Source of the DNA: Bacteroides sp. SM23_62_1
GTDB lineage: Bacteria; Bacteroidota; Bacteroidia; Bacteroidales; SM23-62
Direction of reading: 5' to 3'
Length of the DNA: 33,033 nucleotides
Assembly (NCBI GenBank): GCA_001304505.1
Contig: LJUQ01000018.1
Location: forward strand, 1-33,033
How positions within the stretch are numbered: position 1 is the stretch's first letter; each line of letters starts with the position of its first letter. The notes under the pieces are model-generated. The model ran no database searches, was not told the DNA's origin, and saw nothing but the letters and a program-made list of their open reading frames with translations. Of the stretch, positions 1 to 8,613 are shown in pieces. The position numbers and the translations under genes were made by a program.

Positions 1-1350
1 ACCAAAATATCCTGCCAATGCCAGCAGACTGATTCTTTTAAGATACCATATAAAATCTATCTTTTCCAATCCCATTGCAGCAACACCGGCTGCAGAACCG
101 ATAATCAGAATACTCCCCCCGGTCCCGGCCGTATATGCAAGAAACTCCCAGAATTGACCATTGATCATGAAAAATGCAGAATAACCGATAGCTCCTGCTT
201 CCGCCACGGGATACATCCCCATTGCACCTGCAACAAGCGGGACATTATCAACAATTGCTGAAAGAATTCCGATAGAAAGGTCGATAAAGTAGACTTTATT
301 CTGGTCTGAAAGGGCAATCTTATCAAGCGTATGAGCAAGCAGGGACAGGTGCCCTGCAGACTGTAGTGCAGAGACAGCCGTAAGGATGCCAAGGAAGAAC
401 AGTACAGTAGGCGTGTCTACTTTTCGTAAAACCCTTGAAACAACTAACTGCCCGCGCATTCCTTTAGCTCTTCTCCTGTGAAGGATTTCAGTGATAATCC
501 AGATTATACTTAATCCGAAAAGCATACCCAGGTATGGGGGAAGGTGGGATACGGTTTTAAAAACAGGTACAAAAAGAAGAAAACCAACACCCAGTATCAG
601 CATGAGTTTACGTTCGAAATCAGTAATCGTTTCGTTGGACAATTGTTCTTTTGTGCCCAGTTCAGGACGCTCAATATGTCCCTTGGGATAAAAGAACGTA
701 ATAATCAGAAGGGGAACAATCATTGTAATAATACTGGCTAGAAACACATCCATGATTATCCGTAGGGCGGTAATCTGTCCTCCAATCCACAACATGATAG
801 TTGTCACATCACCTATCGGTGACCAGGCCCCACCGGCATTTGCAGCCAGCACTACCATGCTGGCCATGAACCATCGATCGCGCTGACTGGCAATAAGTTT
901 CCTGAGTAATGCAACCATCACGATGGTAGTAGTCAGATTATCAAGTGCTGCGGACATGAAGAAAGTGATGATACTGAGGATCCATAAAAGTTTTATTTTG
1001 TTTGTGGTTTTTATCTTGTCGGTGATAATTTTAAAACCTTCATGGGAGTCGACCATTTCAACAATTGTCATGGCACCAAGCAGGAAAAATAGTATCTCCG
1101 ACATTTCTCCGAGATGATGGATTAACTCATGATCAGCAATAAAATGTATATAACTGCCCCCGGGGTTTTCATATAACCATTCATGCCACGAAGGACTGTT
1201 TGGCAGTATGGATTCAGCCCCGAATATGTATAATGCCCAGAGTAGTACACCTGTTAGTAATGCTGTCGCCGCTTTATCAATTTTGAGTGGATGTTCCAGA
1301 GCTATTCCGGTATAACCCAGAACAAAGACCACTACCATCAAAATGAACAT
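1..1350 (-). CDS. nhaD: NhaD-family Na+/H+ antiporter (3' end cut by window edge)
   Basis: The reverse strand is open for 450 codons from an ATG at 1350 down to base 1. An in-frame stop lies five codons upstream, so this ATG is the first possible. The translation is a polytopic membrane protein of the ArsB/NhaD superfamily. Motifs include ALDNLTTTI, then AANAGGAWSPIGDVTTIMLW, and later DNVPLVAGAMGMY, which is the repeated discontinuous-helix pattern of this superfamily. NhaD proteins exchange cytoplasmic Na+ (or Li+) for external H+ in the inner membrane and give salt and alkali tolerance. The Asp-Val-Thr-Thr in the GDVTT motif falls in the segment with residues reported as essential in Vibrio NhaD. 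About 450 residues are visible against a usual 440-480, so little is missing. The next gene upstream on the same strand is the tamB-like gene, about 180 bp away. A hairpin lies in the leader. NhaD is the best call; a generic SLC13-like permease is less likely. Confidence 0.9.
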   Translation of the reverse strand, partial: MFILMVVVFVLGYTGIALEHPLKIDKAATALLTGVLLWALYIFGAESILPNSPSWHEWLYENPGGSYIHFIADHELIHHLGEMSEILFFLLGAMTIVEMVDSHEGFKIITDKIKTTNKIKLLWILSIITFFMSAALDNLTTTIVMVALLRKLIASQRDRWFMASMVVLAANAGGAWSPIGDVTTIMLWIGGQITALRIIMDVFLASIITMIVPLLIITFFYPKGHIERPELGTKEQLSNETITDFERKLMLILGVGFLLFVPVFKTVSHLPPYLGMLFGLSIIWIITEILHRRRAKGMRGQLVVSRVLRKVDTPTVLFFLGILTAVSALQSAGHLSLLAHTLDKIALSDQNKVYFIDLSIGILSAIVDNVPLVAGAMGMYPVAEAGAIGYSAFFMINGQFWEFLAYTAGTGGSILIIGSAAGVAAMGLEKIDFIWYLKRISLLALAGYFG

Positions 1351-1377
1351 AAAAGAAAGAGTTTAAATAAATATTGT

Positions 1378-1400
1378 ATGTTGAAAAGCTGATTCAACAT
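1378..1400 (-). other. Stem-loop in leader of nhaD
   Basis: ATGTTGAA and TTCAACAT form a perfect 8-bp stem with a 7-nt loop. It sits about 30-50 nt before the nhaD start and about 130 bp after the tamB-like stop. No U-run follows on either strand, so it is not a convincing intrinsic terminator. It could be a 5'-UTR hairpin or an operator. The rest of the 1351-1531 gap shows nothing else recognisable. Confidence 0.3.
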
Positions 1401-1531
1401 GTTAATAATCGATCAACTGGATAACTTATAAAAGAAATGCAAAGTTAGAAATAGTCTGAATATTGAAAATGAATTTATGCATAAAAAAGGTATGCGGACG
1501 GAAAACAGGAATAACAAGGAATTTTTTGGGC

Positions 1532-4500
1532 TCAGTCAAGATCAGAAACAGGTGGATCAATTCCGTTCTTATCTTTCTTTTTCTTGGCTGATGAAAACAG
1601 TGTTCTCCAATATCGTTTAACCAGCTCACCAAAAGTATTAAAATCCTCCCGGTAAACGAATCCAACACCCTGGGTATACTGTGAGGTATAATATAACTGG
1701 TCATCATTGAAATGATTATAGGCTTTCAGACTGAGTTTTCCATCATTTGTAAGTTTAACATTTACATCAAATTCACCGGATACGTTTTTGGTGTTTGTTC
1801 CCTCAGTAGTTGGTGTTGCCTGCATTCCCCCAACATCGATATTGGTGTGGATAGTTACCCTGTCATCAAGGAGCTGTGTTGAAAGGGCTACCTCCAGCTG
1901 ATCGGTGGTAATTTCGTCACCGGGCCTGTAATTAACCCCTATATCGTAAGCATCACTGATCTGGGAGAGCCAGTTACTCAACTGGTTTGAAAGAAGTTCG
2001 CTCGTGGTAGCACCTGCCATTCCCGATCCTGATCCGGCTATTGAATTGGTGCTGGAAGATACCTGGGTAGAGGAGAAATTCTGGATTACCAGTAATGACA
2101 GGAACTGTTTTGTCAATTCCTCTTCAGTAGTTATAGCATTTTTCACAAAATTCTGTGTTTCTTCATCAGCTGTAGGAAGAAAAATTTCGAACTGCAAATT
2201 TGGATTCATCATTTTACCGGTCATGATCAAGTAGCAATCAACAGGGTACCTTTTGTTAAAGTTTTCCGGCGCGTCCTGAACAAGATCTGCCGGTGTTGCT
2301 TTCGTTGAATAATAAGCTTTGATGTCAATATCAGCATCCTCCGGATCACCATTCCAGCTGATTGATCCACCCTCTTCAACTTTAAGCCTTTTATTGATGA
2401 TATTCTGAAGTGTAAAAAGGTATTCTCCCTGCTCTATCTGAAAATCACCAAACATCTGAAATTTCCCGTAAGAATTTATTTCGAGTTTAATATTTCCATA
2501 CCCATTACCTTTCATGATATCCCCGACCTTTGGATCAAAGATGATCTGAACTTCAGCATCAGGGGTTAGTTCAAGATCAAAGTTCATATTTAATCCCGTT
2601 ACCTCAGAATTTTCTTTTATAATTATAACTTCTTCATAATCAGAAACATTTGTGAATGTTATAAAGTTATTCTCCTGTATTTCTGATCCCTCATTCATAT
2701 TGATAAACAGCTGTGTATTTTTCCCGGTTCGTGCTGAAACATTAAGGTTGATATCGGACAGATTGCCTTTAATATTGATCACTCCTGTACCGATAGCTCT
2801 TCCCCAATAGGTCTCATTATGGATCTCATGAGTATTGAGAAAATAAAAATTCTCGGTGTTAAAATTCAGGTCAAACATAAAATTGCGGAGATATTGATTG
2901 GTGATTGCACCATTCAGAATTGCCAAGCTTCCTTTTTCATCATATACCTCAAAATTATCGAACCGGATATTGTTATTCGTTATTTTTAAATCATTGCTGA
3001 AACTATATTGGGTTTGCAGATATGAAATAATGAAAGATACTTTTTGAAGTTTCACATCACCATTTATAACCGGTTCCGCTATGGTACCGGTAAGGTCCAG
3101 GCTGCCTGTAACGATACCCGACAGATCATCAAGGTAGTCAGCAAGATATGGATAGAGAAGATCAAGACGCAATTTGTCCAGCTCAAAGTGAATATTTATA
3201 TTTTTTGTTGAAGGATAATAATCACCCAGGAACTGTAGAGTTTTCAGGTTTCCCCTGTTAGAATAAGCATCCAGGTGTATTTTTGCGTCATTATTATTCC
3301 ATTTGCTGCTGATAACTGTATTACCAAGTACTTCTTTGTTTACGGTAAGGTCCTCAATATGAATGTTTGAAAGGAAAACAGGATTGCTGTAGATATTTGA
3401 CAGGTTGCCCGTCCCCCCAAGAATCCCCTCTAGTTCTATGCCTATATTTCGTGTGGCTTCGTTAAGGTTGTAAAGGTTGATATCGTTAAAAGTGAAATTG
3501 AGCACATCATCAGGATTTTCAGAAACTTTACCGTCAACATAAAAATACTGGTCATTATGTACAATCAGGAAATCCAGGAACTCGATGGCAGTGGTGTCAA
3601 TTATGATATGGCTTTTGGGGATTGACCAGGTTGTGTCTCCAAGCACAATAGAACTGGGGAAAAATACCATTTCAATCAACGGAACCTTCACGGTCTCCCG
3701 GCCTTTCAGATAGGTATGCCCGCTCAGGTTGCCCTTATAGAGTTTCTCCCCCCAGTTATTCCAGTGGATAACATAGTCGATACTGTCATTGGTCCCTTGA
3801 ACCTTCACTCCAAAGTGTTCAAGATCCATCTTTCGGCCCAGCTCCATAAACGAAGTATTGGCCTCAATTGCCATGATCGAATCATCTGAGTTGAGGTAAA
3901 AAAGGAACTCGTTCCATTCATAATTTTTAAACCTGAGATAGGAAAAATTCCCTGTTATATCAGCAAAATTTTTATCTGGTCTGTATGTTCCGTATAGCCG
4001 GGAATTTCTGGCTATTTCCAGGTCGGGATAGAAATAATCTGTAATCGGAAAGGTATTTTTAAAATGGATACTGAACTGAAAATCATTAGATTTATCATCC
4101 TGCTGCTCAGACACATAAGCACCATTCAAAGGAAGAGACGGGAAATGGTGATCAAGCATTTTACCGGCTGCCCTGGCAAAGATACTGAAATTATATTTCC
4201 CGGTAATATCAGCGTCGATCAGGTCGGAGCGCAATTGGAGATGATTGCTGTCGGGTCGTTGCAGGGCATGCAAAGTAAAGTCATAGATCTGAATTTGTTT
4301 ATTTTTTCTCTGGAACAAGGAGTTGACAAGTTTAATCTCACCATCAAAATCATCGGGATTGGCTCCGACAAAATTGGCTTTTAATAAGCATGACATGGTA
4401 AAGGTAGGATCTACGGAGGTGATATTCAGGGGATAAAGGTTTGCTTTTTCAACATTGGCAGTAAAATCAAAAACCGGTATGGTATCTGATGCGTCAATTT

Positions 4501-6028
4501 TTCCGTAAAATTCCATTCTTAGGTTAGGATCTTCAATAGTAAAATTCCCGTCAAAAGTTTTATTTGTCAGCGCTCCTGCAAGGGTTATATTATGGTAATC
4601 ATAACCATAAATCTGCAGGAGTGAAATTGTGCCATCCATTGTGGCATCAACAGCTCCACCAGGGTAACTGGTACCATCAACCTGGCCATTCATATTTATT
4701 AATCCAAGCGTTTCTTCCAGCCCTGCCAGTCGACCAATATTAAATCCAACAGTTTTGAGCCTTCCCTTAAACCTGATTATCTCAGCCGAATCGGGACGGA
4801 TAGAAAGGTCGGAAGAAAGCTGGCCAAGCCCTGTGTTAAACTTTCCATAGGTCACAAAATCATTATAAAAACCGGTGAATTTGCCGATGAATTCCATTTT
4901 CTCCAGGGTTGCCGCAGTTTCAAAAAACTGAATCGATTCACCGGTCTTACTGGGGATCTCAATCGACTTCATTTTACTGAAATCTGCTGTTAGATTCTGA
5001 ATATCAAAAAACATAAATGTCTGGTTGATATCAGGCAGACCATTCATGTCAAAATCCCCTTTGAAATGGAGGTGATCCATGTATTCTAGATTGATATCGC
5101 GGGCTTTGAAGTTGTTGATCCGGCCATACAGCCTCCCGGATAACTGAATATCCTGCTGCATCCCGTAAAACTGAGGAACAAAATACCCGAGATCATGAAG
5201 ATTAAGAAGAGAAGGATCAAACCTTATCTCGATCCGGATCTTTGAAAGGATACCTCTTTCACTGAAATCCTGGTAACTGTTAAATGCAAAATTCAACCGC
5301 TTAACATTAATTTCCGATCTGAGTGTTTCAATATAAAAATCACTGAAATCAAGAAATTTCTGATTGACAGCCATGTGTCCTGATGCCCTGCGGACAGGAA
5401 ATCCGCTCTGATCAACGAAGCGCAGATGATCTATTCTAAAACGTATTGTGTCATTCAGAATATTAAAATCAGAAACTGCCAGATCAAAATTTCTCAGATA
5501 GAGGTCAGTGAGGTTGGTACCAATGGCCTTGGGTTCAGATTCGTCAAAAACCTCCAGCCTGAACCGTGAATTTTGAACTTCTATAGTCTTTGAAGTTAAA
5601 GACCATTTGGTTCTTAAAGAATCCTGCGGATTTCTGAGATTTTCAATAATGAAATCCAGGTTGACAGTATTTGTCGAATCTACCTCGATGTGAATCAGTG
5701 AATGGTCAAGCCGCAACCTGTTCAATTCAATCTTTTTTCGATTGGGATTTATTTTCCTGATTGTAGCGGTTATCTTATCGGCACACATAATTGTGTCATG
5801 ATCCTGTCCTTTTAACAGGGCATTTTTTAAAATGACCCTGTTGAAGAGGATCATTTCTACCGATTCAATGGTGAATTCTGCATCCAGGTTTTCAGATACC
5901 TGTCCGGTGATTTCCTTTACCAGATAAGTTTGTACGTGTTTATTCTGAAGGATAATGAATGCAGTTGTCGGTATCGAAAGAAGTCCGAGGAAAATAATAA
6001 TTAATATTTTGATTAATCTTTTGATAAT
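1532..6028 (-). CDS. tamB: TamB-like translocation/assembly module protein (DUF490), non-AUG start
   Basis: This is a very long protein (about 1498 codons) with an N-terminal signal anchor, a long repetitive beta-rich middle, and a C-terminal TamB/DUF490 domain over roughly the last 400 residues. TamB proteins are anchored in the inner membrane and span the periplasm as a lipid-conducting beta-taco. They support outer-membrane assembly and phospholipid transport. Bacteroidota TamB homologues are usually 1400-1700 residues. The first in-frame ATG is at 5854, but the open frame runs 58 codons further upstream. That stretch encodes the basic-plus-hydrophobic anchor (RLIKILIIIFLGLL) typical of the family. 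No ATG, GTG or TTG occurs there, and the frame begins right after a stop at ATT (6028). I therefore place the start at that ATT, or the ATC after it. The gene is divergent from tsaD, a common Bacteroidota arrangement. The stop is TGA at 1532-1534. Family is confident; start codon is inferred. Confidence 0.85.
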   Translation of the reverse strand: MIKRLIKILIIIFLGLLSIPTTAFIILQNKHVQTYLVKEITGQVSENLDAEFTIESVEMILFNRVILKNALLKGQDHDTIMCADKITATIRKINPNRKKIELNRLRLDHSLIHIEVDSTNTVNLDFIIENLRNPQDSLRTKWSLTSKTIEVQNSRFRLEVFDESEPKAIGTNLTDLYLRNFDLAVSDFNILNDTIRFRIDHLRFVDQSGFPVRRASGHMAVNQKFLDFSDFYIETLRSEINVKRLNFAFNSYQDFSERGILSKIRIEIRFDPSLLNLHDLGYFVPQFYGMQQDIQLSGRLYGRINNFKARDINLEYMDHLHFKGDFDMNGLPDINQTFMFFDIQNLTADFSKMKSIEIPSKTGESIQFFETAATLEKMEFIGKFTGFYNDFVTYGKFNTGLGQLSSDLSIRPDSAEIIRFKGRLKTVGFNIGRLAGLEETLGLINMNGQVDGTSYPGGAVDATMDGTISLLQIYGYDYHNITLAGALTNKTFDGNFTIEDPNLRMEFYGKIDASDTIPVFDFTANVEKANLYPLNITSVDPTFTMSCLLKANFVGANPDDFDGEIKLVNSLFQRKNKQIQIYDFTLHALQRPDSNHLQLRSDLIDADITGKYNFSIFARAAGKMLDHHFPSLPLNGAYVSEQQDDKSNDFQFSIHFKNTFPITDYFYPDLEIARNSRLYGTYRPDKNFADITGNFSYLRFKNYEWNEFLFYLNSDDSIMAIEANTSFMELGRKMDLEHFGVKVQGTNDSIDYVIHWNNWGEKLYKGNLSGHTYLKGRETVKVPLIEMVFFPSSIVLGDTTWSIPKSHIIIDTTAIEFLDFLIVHNDQYFYVDGKVSENPDDVLNFTFNDINLYNLNEATRNIGIELEGILGGTGNLSNIYSNPVFLSNIHIEDLTVNKEVLGNTVISSKWNNNDAKIHLDAYSNRGNLKTLQFLGDYYPSTKNINIHFELDKLRLDLLYPYLADYLDDLSGIVTGSLDLTGTIAEPVINGDVKLQKVSFIISYLQTQYSFSNDLKITNNNIRFDNFEVYDEKGSLAILNGAITNQYLRNFMFDLNFNTENFYFLNTHEIHNETYWGRAIGTGVINIKGNLSDINLNVSARTGKNTQLFINMNEGSEIQENNFITFTNVSDYEEVIIIKENSEVTGLNMNFDLELTPDAEVQIIFDPKVGDIMKGNGYGNIKLEINSYGKFQMFGDFQIEQGEYLFTLQNIINKRLKVEEGGSISWNGDPEDADIDIKAYYSTKATPADLVQDAPENFNKRYPVDCYLIMTGKMMNPNLQFEIFLPTADEETQNFVKNAITTEEELTKQFLSLLVIQNFSSTQVSSSTNSIAGSGSGMAGATTSELLSNQLSNWLSQISDAYDIGVNYRPGDEITTDQLEVALSTQLLDDRVTIHTNIDVGGMQATPTTEGTNTKNVSGEFDVNVKLTNDGKLSLKAYNHFNDDQLYYTSQYTQGVGFVYREDFNTFGELVKRYWRTLFSSAKKKKDKNGIDPPVSDLD

Positions 6029-6182
6029 TTAAAAATTAGTCTGTATGAATAAAGCCCGGATCTAACTATCACTATCATCCAGCAATTTTTGTACCTAAAC
6101 AAGTTTTATGATAATTCTGTGATGGCTGATAAGTATTCTTTTACCTTTCACCCCATTTCTAACATTGTACTTTTATGGTATT

Positions 6183-6290
6183 ATTTAACCACAAAGGTAC
6201 ACTATGGATGTCACGAAGGGACACAGAGGTTAAAATTTATATTCCTTTGTGTTACTTTGTGTTGTACTTTGTGTTCCTTTGTGGTTAAAA
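6183..6290. repeat. Dispersed inverted repeat, AACCACAAAGG type (copy 1)
   Basis: A 108-bp element begins with TTAACCACAAAGG and ends with CCTTTGTGGTTAAA, so its ends are inverted. Between them, short units such as ACAAAGG, ACACAGAGG and CTTTGTGTT repeat in both orientations. A second copy with the same ends and nearly the same length lies at 20721-20827. It occupies the tamB/tsaD divergent gap (6029-6378). A small frame crossing it at 6089-6379 is not considered a gene. Confidence 0.75.
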
Positions 6291-6378
6291 ATTTAACTGG
6301 CCTGGATTTTAAACAGGCCATGATTGACTACAAAGTAACGGAAAATAGTTCAAATACGCTCATATTCTTTTATTTATA

Positions 6379-7398
6379 ATGAACATTACCATACTGGGAA
6401 TAGAATCTTCCTGTGATGATACGGCAGCTGCAGTTGTGCAGGACGGATATATCCTGTCAAATATTGTTGCTGACCAGGAAGTTCATAAGAAGTATGGGGG
6501 AGTTGTTCCGGAACTGGCATCCCGGGCTCACCAGAAGAACATCATACCGGTTGTGGAGGTAGCTTTAGAACAGGCTGGGGTCCGGATGGAGGATATTTCT
6601 GCAATAGCTTTTACCAGGGGGCCAGGCCTTCTGGGTTCACTGCTTGTTGGCTCATCCTTTGCCAAAGGGTTTGCATTGGCCAGAAAAATTCCGTTAATCG
6701 AAGTTAATCATCTCCAGGCACATATACTGGCACTATTTCTTAGAGAAAAAGGCAGAAATTTTGACGTACCTCCATTTCCGTTTCTATGCCTTCTTGTATC
6801 CGGCGGACATACACAGCTGGTTGTTACCAGGGATTATCTGGAAATGAAGGTTATTGGGCAGACAATAGATGATGCTGCAGGCGAAGCATTTGATAAATGT
6901 GCCAAGGTGATGGGATTGCCTTACCCCGGCGGGCCGGCGATTGATAAGTTTTCACTGGAAGGAAATCCAGGTGCGTTCCACTTTACCAAACCAAAAACGG
7001 AGAAATTCGATTTTAGCTTCAGTGGATTAAAAACGAATTTCTTGTATTTCCTGAGGGATGAAGTTACAAAAGATCGAGATTTTATTTTGAATAACCGGGC
7101 CGATCTGTGTGCGTCACTACAGGCGACGATCATTGACATTCTGCTTGATAAATGCATCAAAGCAGCGGAAGAGACAGGCATTACAGATATTGCACTGGCA
7201 GGAGGAGTATCCGCAAATTCCGGATTGAGAAAAGCTTTTGGGGAAGAGGCTGCCAGGAGAAACTGGGCCCTGTTTATTCCTGCGGTTCATTATACGACGG
7301 ATAATGCGGCCATGATTGCAATTACTGGATATTATAAATACCTGAAGAAGGATTTTGCAGGTCAGGACAGTATCCCGCTGGCAAGGATGAAACCATGA
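6379..7398 (+). CDS. tsaD: tRNA N6-threonylcarbamoyladenosine transferase subunit TsaD
   Basis: 339 residues, the normal bacterial TsaD (Gcp/YgjD) length. TsaD, with TsaB and TsaE, transfers threonylcarbamoyl from threonylcarbamoyl-AMP to A37 of ANN-decoding tRNAs in the cytoplasm; it is nearly universal and usually essential. The ASKHA fold begins with ILGIESSCDDTAAAVV. The metal-binding pair is His111 and His115 (HLQAH). Later landmarks are FTRGPGLLGSLLVG (residues 78-91), LVSGGHTQLV, the DDAAGEAFDK segment, PYPGGPAIDK and AGGVSANSGLR. The ATG at 6379 directly starts the conserved N-terminus, so the start is secure. It is divergent from the tamB-like gene across a repeat-bearing gap. The SiaC-like gene follows after 55 bp on the same strand and may be co-transcribed. 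Confidence 0.97.
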   Translation: MNITILGIESSCDDTAAAVVQDGYILSNIVADQEVHKKYGGVVPELASRAHQKNIIPVVEVALEQAGVRMEDISAIAFTRGPGLLGSLLVGSSFAKGFALARKIPLIEVNHLQAHILALFLREKGRNFDVPPFPFLCLLVSGGHTQLVVTRDYLEMKVIGQTIDDAAGEAFDKCAKVMGLPYPGGPAIDKFSLEGNPGAFHFTKPKTEKFDFSFSGLKTNFLYFLRDEVTKDRDFILNNRADLCASLQATIIDILLDKCIKAAEETGITDIALAGGVSANSGLRKAFGEEAARRNWALFIPAVHYTTDNAAMIAITGYYKYLKKDFAGQDSIPLARMKP

Positions 7399-7453
7399 AT
7401 AAATTTTTTCCATATTTGAAAAAGTATTATCTTTAGAAAGTTGAAAAAGAGAG

Positions 7454-7828
7454 ATGGAACTAGTCAATTTAGAAGGCACAAAAAAAACACCTGACGTGAC
7501 ACTGGATCCTACCGGGAAGATCAAACTGGGGGGGCGTTCAATACCTGAAGATGCATCAAAATTTTTCAATGCAATACTTGCCTGGGTGGTTGAATATGCT
7601 TCATCTCCAAAAGATTCAACAAGGGTCGATATTGCACTGGAATATTTTAACAGTGGTTCCGCAAAATATGTTATGCAGATTTTACGGGAACTTAGCGAAA
7701 TAAAGCAAAATGGTAAAGAGCTTATTGTGAATTGGTATTATGAGGAAGGAGACGATGATATTCTGGAAAGAGGTGAGTATTATGCAAGTATATTGAACCT
7801 GGATATCAACTTCATAGAAACTGAATAA
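7454..7828 (+). CDS. SiaC-like regulatory phosphoprotein (DUF1987)
   Basis: 124 residues matching the DUF1987/SiaC family throughout: an N-terminal TPDVTLDP segment, a DASKFFNAILAWVVEY helix, an EYFNSGSAKYVMQILREL core, and the late motif LIVNWYYEEGDDDILERGEYYA. In Pseudomonas aeruginosa SiaC is phosphorylated on a threonine in the equivalent core by the kinase SiaB and dephosphorylated by the PP2C-like SiaA. It controls diguanylate cyclase activity. Here the equivalent stretch is Asn66-Ser67-Gly68-Ser69, so a serine would be the acceptor. The fold resembles anti-sigma antagonists. No SiaA, SiaB or GGDEF gene is adjacent, so the partner is elsewhere or the protein has a different role. The ATG start follows an AAAGAGAG stretch and lies 55 bp after tsaD. 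Confidence 0.85.
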   Translation: MELVNLEGTKKTPDVTLDPTGKIKLGGRSIPEDASKFFNAILAWVVEYASSPKDSTRVDIALEYFNSGSAKYVMQILRELSEIKQNGKELIVNWYYEEGDDDILERGEYYASILNLDINFIETE

Positions 7829-7882
7829 CATTCGGATGTTCAGTTGTTATGTTTAGCAATCACTTGTCTCACACAAGAGACT

Positions 7883-8272
7883 TCATTCCTGCAGACCATC
7901 ATAGAATTTAACTAACCTGGTTAGATCATCTTCATCCTTGAGATTAATATTTTCATCTTTTATGAAATTTTCAATATTTTCATGATAATCAGGGAAAATT
8001 GCGATAACAGCCTTTTTCTTTAGTTTAAGTAGTTGAAAATCATTGCTCCCCAGTTTAAGATAATACTCCACATTATCAATATATTCATTGTAATCCCTGT
8101 TTACATGGTAAGGGCTTCTGACCTGTATTATGGGTGATCAGAATGTTTCTGCCCGGTTCCGTCACATCAATAAATTTTGGTCCATCCGAATAACCCTCCG
8201 GCATCCGCTGTCCACTGTTATTTAAGAGAATTAGCAAAAGAGAAAAAAGTAGTATTATATTTTTTTTTTCAT
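7883..8272 (-). pseudogene. Frameshifted small secreted-protein gene of unknown function
   Basis: The longest intact frame (7883-8071) gives only 62 residues beginning EYYLKLGSNDF and ending KFYDGLQE. Its frame stays open upstream to about 8150, and another frame then continues with QRMPEGYSDGPKFIDVTEPG preceded by a signal-peptide-like IILLFSLLLILL. The two frames join only by a one-base shift between about 8118 and 8150. The signal-peptide frame also fails to connect to the obvious ATG at 8272, because a run of ten A follows the ATG; eleven would restore the frame. So two single-base lesions interrupt one plausible protein of roughly 110-125 residues. I do not recognise the family. Possible causes are true decay, homopolymer slippage, or assembly error. 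The gene converges with the SiaC-like gene. Confidence 0.55.
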
Positions 8273-8462
8273 TATGTGTTGATTTAATATTATTGATTTG
8301 TTATTCTGATGTTTTACAGCACAAAGAATTTCTCTTCAAACTGTTTTACGAGCAGATCTGTTTTTGTCACTGACAATTATGAATGTCAATACCTTCAGAT
8401 CAATGGCAGTTAATTTTTCGGGGAAAAAATCAGAAAAAATCCGGTGAAAGTGAAATTTTACC

Positions 8463-8474
8463 GAAAACGTTTGC
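8463..8474. promoter_or_regulatory. Candidate LacI-family operator upstream of the sugar transporter
   Basis: GAAAACGTTTGC is a near-perfect dyad centred on ACGT. LacI-family sugar repressors typically bind CG-centred 12-16 bp palindromes of this kind. It lies about 140 bp before the transporter ATG. No LacI gene is in the window, so this is a candidate only. The rest of 8273-8613 holds no gene I can support. Confidence 0.3.
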
Positions 8475-8566
8475 ATCAATATATTACGATTGAAATCATG
8501 CCATGAACCTGCGGATATTGTTCCTTTCCGACCATTTATCATCAAGGAATTGAAGGAATAATCGCC

Positions 8567-8574
8567 TATATTTG
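8567..8574 (+). promoter_or_regulatory. Possible Bacteroidota -7 element before the transporter
   Basis: TATATTTG matches the TAnnTTTG -7 consensus and would place transcription start about 30 nt before the ATG at 8614. No TTG is found at the expected 19-21 bp spacing upstream, so support is weak. Confidence 0.3.
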
Positions 8575-8613
8575 GTTATAGCTCAAGATGATCATACTTT
8601 AACTATCTCCTCT

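Noticed and set aside
4064-4384. 106-codon plus-strand frame
   Set aside because: It lies wholly inside the tamB-like gene on the opposite strand, and the minus frame is clearly the coding one.
6089-6379. 96-codon plus-strand frame just before tsaD
   Set aside because: It crosses the AACCACAAAGG inverted repeat, has repeat-derived composition, matches no family, and abuts the tsaD start.
8336-8545. 69-codon minus-strand frame before the transporter
   Set aside because: No family resemblance, no start signal, and it covers the likely regulatory region of the transporter.
8572-8613. TTG start at 8572 for the MFS-SusD frame
   Set aside because: The 14 extra residues do not resemble the family N-terminus. 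ATG 8614 begins directly before the conserved FWQIWNMSFG segment, and TATATTTG overlaps the TTG as a possible promoter element.
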